Part shown: positions 32,455 through 41,427 of the stretch, in pieces
Layout of the letters: every line of letters starts with the position of its first letter
Position numbering within the stretch: position 1 is the stretch's first letter
DNA from: HGM13634 sp045537285
GTDB lineage: Bacteria > Bacillota > Clostridia > TANB77 > CAG-508
Assembly: GCA_045537285.1 (NCBI GenBank)
Contig: JAZSPC010000034.1
Span: forward strand, 1 to 47,305
DNA length: 47,305 nucleotides
Direction of reading: 5' to 3'
Position numbers and translations under genes: made by a program
The notes under the pieces: model-generated
Told to the model about the DNA's origin: nothing
What the model saw: only the letters and a program-made list of their open reading frames with translations
The model's database searches: none

Positions 32455-32952
32455 ATGTGTGAAAAAAATAATGATTTAAAAAGAGAAGACTACATATCAT
32501 GGGATGAATATTTTATGGGAATAGCAATGCTTTCAGCAGAAAGAAGTAAAGACCCCAACACAGTTGTTGGTGCTTGTATCGTAAGCCAGGATAACAGAAT
32601 ATTATCAATGGGATATAATGGTGCACCAAGAGGTCTACATGATGATAAGATGCATTGGAGTAGGAATGGTTCTTTTGTAGATACAAAATATGCTTATGTA
32701 TGCCACGCTGAATTAAATGCAATATTGAATTATAGAGGAGATTTATCTGGTTCAAAAATATATGTTAAATTATTTCCTTGTAATGAATGTGCTAAGGCTA
32801 TTATTCAAGCAGGTATAAAAGAAGTAATTTATAAAGAAGATAAATATGCAAATGCAGATAATGTAATTGTTTCTAAATCAATTTTTGATTCTTGTGGAGT
32901 AAAATACACCCAATATCATTCTTCTGGAAAACAAATAACATTAGATTTATAA
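32455..32952 (+). CDS. Deoxycytidylate (dCMP) deaminase
   Basis: Zinc enzyme that turns dCMP into dUMP, the precursor of dTMP. ISWDEYFMGIAMLSAERSKDPNTVVGACIV is the family start. CHAELNAI (about 84-91) gives the zinc histidine and catalytic glutamate, and PCNECAKAI (about 106-114) gives the two zinc cysteines. MGYNGAPRG and the cysteine-rich middle fit the ComEB/Dcd-type branch. 165 residues from the ATG at 32455, which follows AAAGG by about ten bases; an in-frame TTG at 32446 is less likely. Single-gene unit with a terminator. Confidence 0.93.
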   Translation: MCEKNNDLKREDYISWDEYFMGIAMLSAERSKDPNTVVGACIVSQDNRILSMGYNGAPRGLHDDKMHWSRNGSFVDTKYAYVCHAELNAILNYRGDLSGSKIYVKLFPCNECAKAIIQAGIKEVIYKEDKYANADNVIVSKSIFDSCGVKYTQYHSSGKQITLDL

Positions 32953-32956
32953 AATA

Positions 32957-32996
32957 AAAACACATCTACAACCTTCGGGGAGTCGATGTGTTTTTT
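32957..32996 (+). terminator. Terminator after the dCMP deaminase gene
   Basis: AAAACACATC pairs with GATGTGTTTT; the loop contains a CC-TTCG-GG tetraloop, and TTTTTT follows. Confidence 0.88.
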
Positions 32997-33020
32997 ATTT
33001 TTGTTTTTTATTTTTGTTTT

Positions 33021-33419
33021 TTATTCCTTATTTATTTCAAGAATATGTTTTAAACTTAAATTTAATAATTCTTCTAATCTATTCATATTCTTAGTTAAAT
33101 ATAAATATCCTATTAAACCTTCAAAAGCTGTTGCATACATATATTCTTGCACATTAGAATTTTTAGGCAAATGATGATTTTTAGTGTTTCTTGTTCTTCT
33201 TACAACTTCTTTTTCCTCTTCTGTTAAATCATTCTCTAAAAATTGTAGTGTTTTAGCTTGTGCTGCTGCTTTTACAAATTTAGTAGCTTCTACATGTAAT
33301 TTATGTGGTTTAAATTTTGTATTTGTTACTAAATAGTTTCTTATATGTTGTTCATATACACTATCTCCAATATATGCCCATACGAGTGGTGACATTTGAT
33401 TTACTTCTATTTCATCCAT
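33021..33419 (-). CDS. mrnC: Mini-ribonuclease III
   Basis: MrnC is a compact RNase III without a double-stranded-RNA-binding domain that matures 23S rRNA ends in Firmicutes. The catalytic segment is LVWAYIGDSVYE (D19 and E22), and the second acidic site is in YATAFEGLIGYLYL (about 95-108). KAAAQAKTLQFL and RRTRNTKNHHLPKN are characteristic. 132 residues, normal. The ATG overlaps the stop of rbgA by one base, so the two ribosome-maturation genes are coupled. Confidence 0.93.
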   Translation of the reverse strand: MDEIEVNQMSPLVWAYIGDSVYEQHIRNYLVTNTKFKPHKLHVEATKFVKAAAQAKTLQFLENDLTEEEKEVVRRTRNTKNHHLPKNSNVQEYMYATAFEGLIGYLYLTKNMNRLEELLNLSLKHILEINKE

Positions 33420-34321
33420 TAATTTTTTACCCTTTCTAGTGTTATTCTTCCTAGCTTACAACTTCTAAAATCTTCTAAAATTATATTTGATATTTTTTCA
33501 TCATCTATATTACCACCTGAAATTATGCAGCCCCTTTTTCTTCCAATCAAACACATAATTTCATAAATTTTGTTGTTTTCTTCATCATCTTGATTTAGTA
33601 TGTCTTCTACCTCTTCTTTGCTTAATTTATACCTATCTAAAACATTTTCCATATAATTTTCTAATAATAATTTCAATAGTCTATATGCAACTTCTATTTT
33701 AGGTAAAATTTCATCTTTTATTGTACCTGTAAATGCTAAGTTTAAAGCAACTTTTTCATTTTCAAATTTAGGCCATAACACACCAGGTGTATCCATAAGC
33801 TCTATATTGTTTGACAATCTAATCCATTGCTTTTGTTTTGTAACGCCTGGTTTATTTCCTACTTCCATACTATTTCTCTTAGAAATTCTATTTATAAATG
33901 AAGATTTACCAACATTTGGGATTCCTAAAACCAATACTCTTATTGCTTTTCCAATTCTTCCTTTTTCTTCATATTTTTTTATTTCTTCACGCATTACATT
34001 TTCTATTTCTTTTTCCACTTTTGAAATGCTATTTCCGGAATTAGAGTCTACACTAATAGCAGATATACCTTCTACTTTAAATTTATTTATCCATTTTAAA
34101 GTTTCTTTTTCATTTGCTAAATCGCTTTTATTTAAAATAACTATTTTCTTTTTGTTTTTAATTAATTCCCTCATATCTGGATTTTGACTAGAAACAGGAA
34201 TTCTTGCATCTAAAATTTCAATTACTACATCTATTAATTTTAAATCTTCTGCAATTTGCCTTTTAGTTTTAGCCATATGTCCGTGGATACCAATTGATTG
34301 AAGTTTTGTGACAACTTTCAT
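33419..34321 (-). CDS. rbgA: Ribosome biogenesis GTPase RbgA (YlqF)
   Basis: A circularly permuted GTPase needed for late 50S ribosome assembly. GHMAKTKRQI (about 14-23) is the family start. The G motifs come in permuted order: G4 LNKSD (about 62-66), then G1 GIPNVGKSSF (about 133-142) and G3 DTPG (about 177-180). The C-terminal helical domain is present to residue 300. No strong ribosome binding site is visible; the ATG lies two bases after the stop of the upstream methyltransferase gene, so coupled translation is likely. Confidence 0.93.
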   Translation of the reverse strand: MKVVTKLQSIGIHGHMAKTKRQIAEDLKLIDVVIEILDARIPVSSQNPDMRELIKNKKKIVILNKSDLANEKETLKWINKFKVEGISAISVDSNSGNSISKVEKEIENVMREEIKKYEEKGRIGKAIRVLVLGIPNVGKSSFINRISKRNSMEVGNKPGVTKQKQWIRLSNNIELMDTPGVLWPKFENEKVALNLAFTGTIKDEILPKIEVAYRLLKLLLENYMENVLDRYKLSKEEVEDILNQDDEENNKIYEIMCLIGRKRGCIISGGNIDDEKISNIILEDFRSCKLGRITLERVKN

Positions 34322-34323
34322 TA

Positions 34324-35046
34324 TTATTCATTTATATCACTTCCTTTTATTTTTGTTAAAATAAACATATATGAATAAGTATCATCTATATCATTTTCAA
34401 TAGGATATCCTATTGTTATAGTATCAGTTATTAAATCACTTCTTTTTATATCTTTAATCTTTTTATTAACAATCTTATTTGTGTACGATTGCCCCAAAAC
34501 TTTTTCTATTTTAAAACCATTATTTCTAAATAAATTAATTAATTCATCATATTCAAAAATGTGAAGATGATATATATCTTTATTTTTACCATTTTCTATT
34601 ACTTCATATTCTGAATTTGGTACTGATAAAAATATTTTGCCACTTTCATTTAAAGCATTATATAGTTTTTGTAATAATATCTCTGGATATTTTACATGTT
34701 CAATAGTTTCAAAACATATAATATAGTCAAATGTTCCATCAATATTTTCATAATCAATATCCTTTGCTATATATTTAATATTAGAGTTATTATATTTTTG
34801 TTTAGCAATGTCTATATATTCTTTATTAACGTCTATTCCTACTATTTGCTCACAATAGTCACTTATTATTCGTGTTCCATATCCAATACAACATGCAATA
34901 TCTAAAACTTTACTATTTTTATCTATATTATCTCTCACATAAAAATATCTACCCAAATGTTCTAATCTCATCCAATAGTTATAACTTTCATCAAATGGAT
35001 TACAAAATTCACCACTAGTTAAAATCCCTTCACTTAATTCACTCAT
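34324..35046 (-). CDS. SAM-dependent methyltransferase, class I
   Basis: A 240-residue Rossmann-fold methyltransferase of the Methyltransf_11/25 type. VLDIACCIGYGTRIIS (about 47-62) is motif I, GIDVNKEYIDIAK motif II, and DYIICFETIEHV (about 107-118) motif IV. The C-terminal LSVPNSEYE and HLHIFEYDELINLF fit enzymes acting on sugars, lipids or quinone-like small molecules. The substrate is unknown. The ATG at 35046 follows AAAGGAAG by seven bases and is preferred over an upstream in-frame start. It heads the methyltransferase-rbgA-mrnC run. Confidence 0.85.
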   Translation of the reverse strand: MSELSEGILTSGEFCNPFDESYNYWMRLEHLGRYFYVRDNIDKNSKVLDIACCIGYGTRIISDYCEQIVGIDVNKEYIDIAKQKYNNSNIKYIAKDIDYENIDGTFDYIICFETIEHVKYPEILLQKLYNALNESGKIFLSVPNSEYEVIENGKNKDIYHLHIFEYDELINLFRNNGFKIEKVLGQSYTNKIVNKKIKDIKRSDLITDTITIGYPIENDIDDTYSYMFILTKIKGSDINE

Positions 35047-35344
35047 ATTATTACTTCCTTTAAATTTTAATTTACTCAAATTTAACTATTTCTAGTATAC
35101 TAATACAATATCTTTTAATAAAATAACATATTTATTAATCTGTTTTTATACTATTATATTTTACCAAAATTTTCTTAAAAATGCAATAATCCTTATATCC
35201 CTTTATACGTGATAAAGTTTCCTCTACTTTTAACCTTACATATATAAATATATTTAAAAAATTATAAGAGGTAAATCTTATAAGATACTCCTTATTCACT
35301 CTGAAAACTTTTTCAGTTAAAATAAAGTTTAAAAAAACTAACAA
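35047..35344. other. Gene-free AT-rich stretch
   Basis: About 300 bases between the methyltransferase start and the divIVA terminator. A minus-strand frame with a TTG start exists here, but it begins inside the terminator stem and has no conserved features. No RNA motif, repeat or convincing promoter was seen other than what must drive the methyltransferase gene. Confidence 0.5.
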
Positions 35345-35368
35345 AAACAACCTCCTAAGAGGTTGTTT
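35345..35368 (-). terminator. Terminator after divIVA
   Basis: AAACAACCTC and GAGGTTGTTT form a 10-base perfect stem with loop CTAA, followed by a T-rich tail on the minus strand, 14 bases after the divIVA stop. Confidence 0.88.
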
Positions 35369-35381
35369 CCTTTTATGTTTA

Positions 35382-35831
35382 TTAATCTTTATTTATTTCT
35401 TTTAATAATTCTAATTGAGAAATTAGTAATGATTCCATTTTAGCTTTATATACATCAAATTGTTTTTGAACATCATCTAGTTCTTTTTGTTTCATATCTA
35501 TTTGATGATTCAATTCGTCTACTTCTTTCTCAGCAGCCATTTTTGCTTCTGCAATTATTTGCTCAGCTTGTCTTGTTGCTACTTCCTTTACTTCGTCTGC
35601 TGTTGATTGAGCCATAATTAATGTGCTTTGTAATGTTCCTTCTATTGCTTTATATCTAGCAACATCTTCATTTAATCTTTCTATTTGTGCTTTAAATTCG
35701 GCATTTTCTTTGAACATTTTTTCATATTCTACTGTTAAATCATCTAGAAAATCATCTACTTCATCAACACTATATCCATTCATCATTTGTTTTGCAAATT
35801 TTTTATTTTCTATATCTAATGGTGTAATCAT
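35382..35831 (-). CDS. divIVA: Cell-division/polarity protein DivIVA
   Basis: DivIVA binds curved membrane at poles and septa. The N-terminal ITPLDIENKKFAKQMMNGYSVDEVDDFLDDL (residues 2-32) is the lipid-binding domain. The rest is a nearly continuous coiled coil to residue 149. It is at the short end of the family, similar to GpsB-sized relatives, but the linker and C-terminal coil mark DivIVA. AGGAGG lies seven bases before the ATG. It follows sepF, the usual clostridial neighbour in division clusters. Confidence 0.92.
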   Translation of the reverse strand: MITPLDIENKKFAKQMMNGYSVDEVDDFLDDLTVEYEKMFKENAEFKAQIERLNEDVARYKAIEGTLQSTLIMAQSTADEVKEVATRQAEQIIAEAKMAAEKEVDELNHQIDMKQKELDDVQKQFDVYKAKMESLLISQLELLKEINKD

Positions 35832-35856
35832 ACCTAAAACCTCCTAAAATTTTTTA

Positions 35857-35886
35857 AAGAGCGGACAGCTTATCTTGTCCGCCCTT
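35857..35886 (-). terminator. Hairpin between sepF and divIVA (weak terminator or attenuator)
   Basis: GCGGACA and TGTCCGC form a GC-rich 7-base stem, extendable by AAG/CTT across one mismatch, in otherwise AT-rich DNA. On the minus strand TTTAAAAAATTTT follows. It could lower divIVA expression relative to sepF. Confidence 0.55.
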
Positions 35887-35902
35887 ACATTATATACTAT
35901 TA

Positions 35903-36355
35903 TTATCCATTTTTCAACCAAGAAACTGAAAGTTTATTTTTTATTTCATCTCTTGCTATTTCTGTTGAAATTTCATAATATGTAGGTGCTATTAAGAAGA
36001 TTGAATTAGAGATTTTTTGAATGTGTCCATCTAACGCATGAACAGCACCACTCATAACGTCAACTATTCTTCTAGCAACGTCTTTATTTACATATTCCAA
36101 ATTAACAATTACAGATTTTCTGTTTTTTAAATATGAACAGATTTCTTCTGCTTGCTCAAAAGTTGTTGGTTGACAAATAACCATTCTAACTTGTTGTGTT
36201 TGTGGCATATTTACAATTTTTTTACCAAAGAAGCTTCTTTCTCTTGGTTCCTCTACTTCTTCATCCATTTCTTCTTCATCAATGTATTCTTCTTCATCAT
36301 CATTTTCTGGTAATCCGAAAACTTCTAAAAATTTATTAACAATAGCTCCTGCCAT
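35903..36355 (-). CDS. sepF: Cell-division protein SepF
   Basis: SepF polymerises and anchors FtsZ to the membrane. The N-terminal amphipathic helix (GAIVNKFLEVFGL, residues 3-15) is followed by an acidic linker (about 16-50). The core is VRMVICQPTTFEQAEEICSYLKNRKSVIVNLEYVNKDVARRIVDVMSGAVHALDGHIQKI (about 57-116), nearly textbook. 150 residues. AGGAGG lies nine bases before the ATG. It has its own promoter and precedes divIVA. Confidence 0.94.
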   Translation of the reverse strand: MAGAIVNKFLEVFGLPENDDEEEYIDEEEMDEEVEEPRERSFFGKKIVNMPQTQQVRMVICQPTTFEQAEEICSYLKNRKSVIVNLEYVNKDVARRIVDVMSGAVHALDGHIQKISNSIFLIAPTYYEISTEIARDEIKNKLSVSWLKNG

Positions 36356-36399
36356 TTATAAAACCTCCTATATATTCATTGGTAAATTAACTCGTTTAT

Positions 36400-36428
36400 A
36401 GTATCTTACTTTTTTTGTCTAATGTCAA
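36400..36428 (-). promoter_or_regulatory. Promoter of sepF-divIVA
   Basis: TTGACA and GATACT on the minus strand, 17 bases apart, about 45 bases before sepF. Confidence 0.5.
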
Positions 36429-36481
36429 GTATTTTTGTGAACGTCATTAATTCTTAATATCTTTGTAATATAGTTGTAATA

Positions 36482-37735
36482 TTATTTTGTCGGTTTTAGT
36501 AATATTTCATCATATAAACTTATACTCTTCATGTTTGTAATATCTGTTGTCGAATACCCTAATTCTTTTAGTTCTAAACTTGTATAATTTTCTATTATGC
36601 TGTAATTTTCCGCTTCTTTTAGTACTTTTACTAATATTTCATCAGTATAACCAACTCTTTTTCTAACGATATAATTCATACCATCTTTTTTAGCTATTGA
36701 AGAGTTAGGAACTTTTAATCCATTTGCACTCCACCAGATTAATTCGATAGAAATCTTTCTATAACTAATTAGTTTTTCTACACAATCTGTTATTTTAAAT
36801 ATTATTAATCTATCTCCACTTTCTTGCTCAGTTATTTGATATACTTTTGCTTTTATCTGATCACCAGTTGATAATACCACTTTTAAGGTATCGTTTACAT
36901 CTACATTTTTAGATTCTTCCGCATCTGTTATGGTCGCTATATAGCAGTAATAATTATTTACTATTTTTCCGCTTTCATCACTACTTGGAACTGTATCTCC
37001 TGTTTTTAGTTTTAAACTTTTTAAATACTCTTCATTTAATTGTGATAGATTATTAATAGTCAACTTTTCCTCTAATCCGTCTACTCTATATGATACTACT
37101 CCACTTACAGTCGATTCTATGTATTCAGCGCCAGAGTTAAGTTGTTCTTCATATTCACTTCTTTTTGATATAAGCTCTTTTATGTATGAACCTGCTGGAC
37201 TTAGCTCTCCTGTTAATTTTGCTTTTTTTGTAAGTGCATTTGTTATTTCTTTTCTATATTCTGTAATTTTACTAACTTTGTTAGTTTCTGATATTTGTTT
37301 TAATTTTGTTTCTATTTGACTATCTAACGCTGCAATATCACTAGAATATATGCTGGTTTGGTTTTGCTCTAACGCGTCCTGTATTTGTGAATCTAATTTA
37401 GCTATTTTTTCAATTAAATCTTCTTCATTGTTAGTATAATATCTAAATATTGGATCTCCTTTTGCAACTCTTTGGCCTTCTGTTTTTATATGATAAATTC
37501 CATTCTTATAATTCTCACCTTGAAAAAGTTTTTCTTCTCTTATTATATATCCAACACTTTCATCCGATGAATAAATTTCTCCATTTTCTATCATAAATGT
37601 ATCTGTTGGATTAATAAATAACGATATTACATTATATATTAAACATATAATTAATATAAAAGCAATAATAGATGCTAATAATAATTTTATATTTAATTTA
37701 AAACTTTGTTTTTTCTTTTTTACTTTATTTTTCAA
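36482..37735 (-). CDS. HlyD-like membrane-fusion/adaptor protein next to sepF
   Basis: A 417-residue protein with a short basic N-terminus, one membrane helix (about 15-36), and then a split biotinyl-lipoyl/HlyD-like domain. GYIIREEKLFQ and HIKTEGQRVAKGDPIF (about 60-100) form the first half. A coiled-coil hairpin spans about 105-205, and the second half starts at YIESTVSGVVSYRVDG (about 210). C-terminal beta-barrel segments follow (VPNSSIAKKDGMNYIVRKRVG). Similar proteins sit beside sepF in many Clostridia; their partner transporter or division role is not established. It overlaps the miaA stop by 11 bases, so the two are coupled. Confidence 0.8.
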   Translation of the reverse strand: MKNKVKKKKQSFKLNIKLLLASIIAFILIICLIYNVISLFINPTDTFMIENGEIYSSDESVGYIIREEKLFQGENYKNGIYHIKTEGQRVAKGDPIFRYYTNNEEDLIEKIAKLDSQIQDALEQNQTSIYSSDIAALDSQIETKLKQISETNKVSKITEYRKEITNALTKKAKLTGELSPAGSYIKELISKRSEYEEQLNSGAEYIESTVSGVVSYRVDGLEEKLTINNLSQLNEEYLKSLKLKTGDTVPSSDESGKIVNNYYCYIATITDAEESKNVDVNDTLKVVLSTGDQIKAKVYQITEQESGDRLIIFKITDCVEKLISYRKISIELIWWSANGLKVPNSSIAKKDGMNYIVRKRVGYTDEILVKVLKEAENYSIIENYTSLELKELGYSTTDITNMKSISLYDEILLKPTK

Positions 37736-38654
37736 TATTACTTTCCTCCAAGATAATACTTATATTATCATTTATATCTGCTTGCCCATCTATCCATATT
37801 GTTTGTTTATTTTTTCTAAACCAAGTGCACTGTCTTTTAGCATATCTTCTTGATTCTTGTTTTATTTTTTCTATCATTTCCTCTTTTGTGAGAACACCAT
37901 CAAGATATTGTTTCACTTCTTTGTATCCTAAACCTTGCATAGCTGTTGGAAATTCAGAATATTTTTTAAGTAGATTCTCAACTTCTTTTATTAAGCCTCT
38001 TTCTAACATTATATCTACTCTTTTATTTATTCTCTCATAAAGTTTTTCTCTATCATAATTAATCGCAAAAACTTTGTAATCATAAGGAATTTCATTTAAT
38101 CTAGATTCCGCTTCTTGCTGTGTTTTTGTTTTCCCTGTTGCTTCATATATTTCTAAAATTCTTGTTATCCTTTTGAAATCATTAGAGCTAATCTTTTCCA
38201 TTGCTTTGGGATCTATTTCTAATGCTTTTTTATATAAAATTTCTAATCCTTGTTCATCTCTTATTCTTTCTAGTTCTTTTCTATATTCTTCATTAAGTTC
38301 AATATCTTTATATTCAATTTCATAAATTAAAGCATCTATGTATAGACCTGTACCACCAACAATAATTGGTGTTTTACCTTTTGCTATAATTTCTTCTATT
38401 GATCGTTTTGCATCTTGTTTATAATTTGCAACACTATATCTTTCATTTGGATATACATTATCAACTAAATAATGTTTTATTCCTTGCATTTCCTCAACAG
38501 TTACTTTCGCACTACCTATATCCATATCTTTATATATCTGCATGGAATCAGCAGATACAATTTCTCCATTTATTCTCTTTGCAAGTTCAATTGATAGCGC
38601 TGTTTTTCCTGATGCAGTTGGTCCACAAATTACAATTACGGTTGGCTTTCTCAT
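37725..38654 (-). CDS. miaA: tRNA dimethylallyltransferase
   Basis: MiaA adds the isopentenyl group to adenosine 37 of tRNAs that read U-starting codons. GPTASGKTALSIELA (about 9-23) is the P-loop, EIVSADSMQIYKDMDIGSAK (about 31-50) the substrate-binding segment, and VGGTGLYIDALI (about 98-109) a further family motif. QESRRYAKRQCTWFR (about 278-292) is the tRNA-binding C-terminal signature. 309 residues from the ATG at 38654, which follows AAAGGA by eight bases; the longer frame is unconserved. Confidence 0.94.
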   Translation of the reverse strand: MRKPTVIVICGPTASGKTALSIELAKRINGEIVSADSMQIYKDMDIGSAKVTVEEMQGIKHYLVDNVYPNERYSVANYKQDAKRSIEEIIAKGKTPIIVGGTGLYIDALIYEIEYKDIELNEEYRKELERIRDEQGLEILYKKALEIDPKAMEKISSNDFKRITRILEIYEATGKTKTQQEAESRLNEIPYDYKVFAINYDREKLYERINKRVDIMLERGLIKEVENLLKKYSEFPTAMQGLGYKEVKQYLDGVLTKEEMIEKIKQESRRYAKRQCTWFRKNKQTIWIDGQADINDNISIILEESNIEK

Positions 38655-38716
38655 AAAGTTTTCCTTTCGATTTATATTCAAAAAAATTATATCACACTGC
38701 CTCTCCATTAGCAACA

Positions 38717-38745
38717 TTGTTTTTTATATAATTTTATGGTATAAT
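38717..38745 (+). promoter_or_regulatory. Extended -10 promoter of the 38793 gene
   Basis: TTGTTT and TATAAT are 17 bases apart, with TATGG before the -10, 47 bases upstream of the ATG. Confidence 0.6.
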
Positions 38746-38792
38746 ATATATATCAACTGGTTAAATATCAGTAAATAAAGGAGAAAATTAGC

Positions 38793-38996
38793 ATGAAAAG
38801 TATTTGCAATATTTCCGAAGAGCAGCGCATGCATGTTACGGCCATTATAGCATCCGCTCCACGAAAAACTCTTAAAGAATTCAAAGAATCCATTTCGGAT
38901 TTGAAACCAGAAGAGTTAAAATACTTAAAACGAGAACTAAATATGTTGGTTGCGAAAGGTAACAAAAATTACTTGGCCGCATTAAATTCTCTTTAA
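38793..38996 (+). CDS. Small helical orphan protein, GC-richer than neighbours
   Basis: A 67-residue, probably all-helical protein (EEQRMHVTAIIASAPRKTL, LKPEELKYLKRELNMLVAKG) with no recognised domain. AAAGGAG lies nine bases before the ATG. Codon use (cgc, acg, gcc, tcc) and GC content are clearly higher than in flanking miaA and mutL. It is a plus-strand, single-gene unit with extended -10 promoter and palindromic terminator between two minus-strand genes, like the orphans at 16026, 20410 and 28950. Confidence 0.75.
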   Translation: MKSICNISEEQRMHVTAIIASAPRKTLKEFKESISDLKPEELKYLKRELNMLVAKGNKNYLAALNSL

Positions 38997-39025
38997 AAAA
39001 GTACGAGGAATTCCTCGTACTTTTC
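38997..39025. terminator. Bidirectional palindromic terminator between 38793 gene and mutL
   Basis: A perfect palindrome GTACGAGGAATTCCTCGTAC flanked by AAAA and TTTT serves the plus-strand gene and, on the other strand, mutL. Confidence 0.88.
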
Positions 39026-39053
39026 TATTATATAAAAAAATCTTCATTTTTTC

Positions 39054-41234
39054 TTATTTTCTTCTAGCAAACTTTTTCTCAATATCCTTTTTATCCATCT
39101 TAATTGCTGTTGGTCTTCCATGTGGACATGTAAATGGATTTGGTAATTTTAAAAGTTGGTCCATTAAAGTTTCAACTTCTTGTACATTTAATGACATTTT
39201 AGCTTTTACAGCAGCTTTACAAGCAACTGTCTCTATAAATCTTTCTTCTATTTCTTGTTTTGCTGTTCTTGCTACTGTATTTATCTCATCTAATGTTTCC
39301 AAGAACAATTCTTTTGTATCTAAATCATAACACACAGTTGGAACACCATTTAATTTTATAGTGTTTTCTCCAAATTCTTCTAATTCAAATCCAGCATTTC
39401 TAAATATATCCATATTTTCACGAGCTATATCCATTTCCTTATGTGTTAATGTTATTACATCTGGTAATAAAAGCATTTGTGCTTCTTTTTCACCTTTTGA
39501 ATAATAGTTTTTCTTTATTTTTTCATACATAATTCTTTCATGTGCAGCATGTTGATCTATAATGTACATTTCGTCATTTATTTCTATTATTATATATGTT
39601 GAAAATGCTATTCCTATAAATTTGTATACTGGCTTTTCTTTAATTTCTGGTGTTTGTTCAAAAACAGAAATATTGTTATCTTTTATTAAATCATAGCCAT
39701 CAATTTTCTTTTTCTCTTCTACTATTTTTTCCTCTGTTGATGGTGGTATTTTGCCAAAAGCTCTTTGATACATTCCATCAAAAGATTCTTCTACTCTTAA
39801 ATTGTTTAGTTCTTCTACCTTTTGATTAACTTCTTCATTGTATTGTACATTTATTTCACTTGAAATATCCGCTTCTTCTGGAATACCAGCTTTCATTTTT
39901 GCTAGGTCTGTTAAAATATTTCCAATTGAAATATTTGCTTCTTTTATTTCTTCCCTATTTTCAGCACTTACATTTAAATTAGCCTTTTCTATATTTTCTT
40001 CTTCTTTTCTTAATTGTTCTTTTATTTCCTCTGTATTAATTATTTGAGTCTTTTCAAGGTCATTCCTTTCATTATACATTTGCTCTATTATATTAGGTTG
40101 TTGTTTAGTTTCTTCAAAGGCTTCTTTTGATTCTTTTTCTTTACTAAATTTAGTTCTAAATAAATTGCTAAACATATGTCCTTGTTTTACTTCTTCTACG
40201 GCCTCTTTTGAATCTTCTATTTCTTTTTCAGGTGAAGCAATTAATTCTGCTTTCATTAAAGTTTCTTGTATTGCATGATATATTGCTTTGAATATTTTAT
40301 TTTCTTCTTCAAATCTTACTTCTAATTTAGCAGGATGAACATTAACATCAACTTTTGATGGTTCCATTTCAATATTTAAAATTACAAATCCAAATTTTCC
40401 AATTGGAATCATTCCCTTAAATGCTTTTTCTGTCGCACCTGTTAAAATTTTATCTTTTATATATCTTTTATTAACAAAAAATAGTTGATTTCCTCTATTA
40501 CTTCTTGCTATTTCTGGTTTTCCAATTACACCTGTAATTTTTAAATCATCAAAAGTATAATCTACATCTAAAACACTGCTTGCAATATCTTTTCCATATA
40601 TACTATATATTACATCTTGCAAGTTTCCATTTCCTGTTGTTTGAATAATAACTTTCCCATTGTTTGTTAATTTAATTGCAATATCTGGATTTACAAGAGC
40701 AATTCTAGTAACTACATCTTCTATATATCCAGCTTCTGTAAAATCTTTTTTCAAGAATTTATATCTTACTGGTGTATTAAAGAATAGGTTTTTAACTGTA
40801 ATTGTAGTACCTTTGGGGCATCCTGTTTCTTCAAACTCTAATGTTTTTCCAGCTTCTACTACTATTTTATTTCCAATTTCTGAGTCTTGGTGTTTAGATA
40901 CCATTTCAACATTTGCAATAGCTGCAATACTTGCCAAAGCTTCACCTCTAAACCCCATAGATTTTACAACTTCTAAGTCACTTGCTTGTCTTATTTTACT
41001 TGTTGCATGTCTTTCAAATGCAATTTCCATATCATCTTTTTGAATTCCTTTTCCATTGTCTGAAACTCTTATATATGAAATTCCCCCATTTTTTATATCA
41101 ACATTTATATTTGTAGCTCCTGCATCTATTGAGTTTTCTACCATCTCTTTTATTACAGATGCTGGTCTTTCTATAACTTCTCCGGCTGCTATTTTATTAA
41201 TTGTTAAGTCATCTAATAAAACTATATTCCCCAT
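39054..41234 (-). CDS. mutL: DNA mismatch repair protein MutL
   Basis: A 726-residue MutL. The N-terminal GHKL ATPase has NKIAAGEVIERPASVIKEMVENSIDAGA (about 9-36), SDNGKGI, and GFRGEALASI. A long, acidic, variable linker covers about 340-500. The C-terminal domain has DQHAAHERIMYE (about 557-568), which is the DQHA-x2-E-x4-E endonuclease motif, and CPHGRP near the end. The protein should therefore nick DNA itself, as in bacteria without MutH. No mutS is nearby in this window. GGGAG lies six bases before the ATG. Confidence 0.95.
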   Translation of the reverse strand: MGNIVLLDDLTINKIAAGEVIERPASVIKEMVENSIDAGATNINVDIKNGGISYIRVSDNGKGIQKDDMEIAFERHATSKIRQASDLEVVKSMGFRGEALASIAAIANVEMVSKHQDSEIGNKIVVEAGKTLEFEETGCPKGTTITVKNLFFNTPVRYKFLKKDFTEAGYIEDVVTRIALVNPDIAIKLTNNGKVIIQTTGNGNLQDVIYSIYGKDIASSVLDVDYTFDDLKITGVIGKPEIARSNRGNQLFFVNKRYIKDKILTGATEKAFKGMIPIGKFGFVILNIEMEPSKVDVNVHPAKLEVRFEEENKIFKAIYHAIQETLMKAELIASPEKEIEDSKEAVEEVKQGHMFSNLFRTKFSKEKESKEAFEETKQQPNIIEQMYNERNDLEKTQIINTEEIKEQLRKEEENIEKANLNVSAENREEIKEANISIGNILTDLAKMKAGIPEEADISSEINVQYNEEVNQKVEELNNLRVEESFDGMYQRAFGKIPPSTEEKIVEEKKKIDGYDLIKDNNISVFEQTPEIKEKPVYKFIGIAFSTYIIIEINDEMYIIDQHAAHERIMYEKIKKNYYSKGEKEAQMLLLPDVITLTHKEMDIARENMDIFRNAGFELEEFGENTIKLNGVPTVCYDLDTKELFLETLDEINTVARTAKQEIEERFIETVACKAAVKAKMSLNVQEVETLMDQLLKLPNPFTCPHGRPTAIKMDKKDIEKKFARRK

Positions 41235-41427
41235 AAAAATCTCCCTATTTTTATTTCATTTATTCTTACCTTTGCATTATATCATTTAATCAAATTTTTG
41301 TGTATATGTTTTTATATATTTTTCATTTTAAAGTGTAACCAAATTTCTTCCCACTGAATAATATATCATATAACAAATGAAGAGAGAAAACAGAATGTAC
41401 ATTTTGAATGTAAAGGGGGGAATTTAA

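Noticed and set aside
35135..35350. 71-residue minus-strand ORF between the methyltransferase gene and divIVA
   Set aside because: It would start with TTG within the divIVA terminator; the apparent AGGAGG is one arm of that hairpin, and the protein shows no conserved feature.
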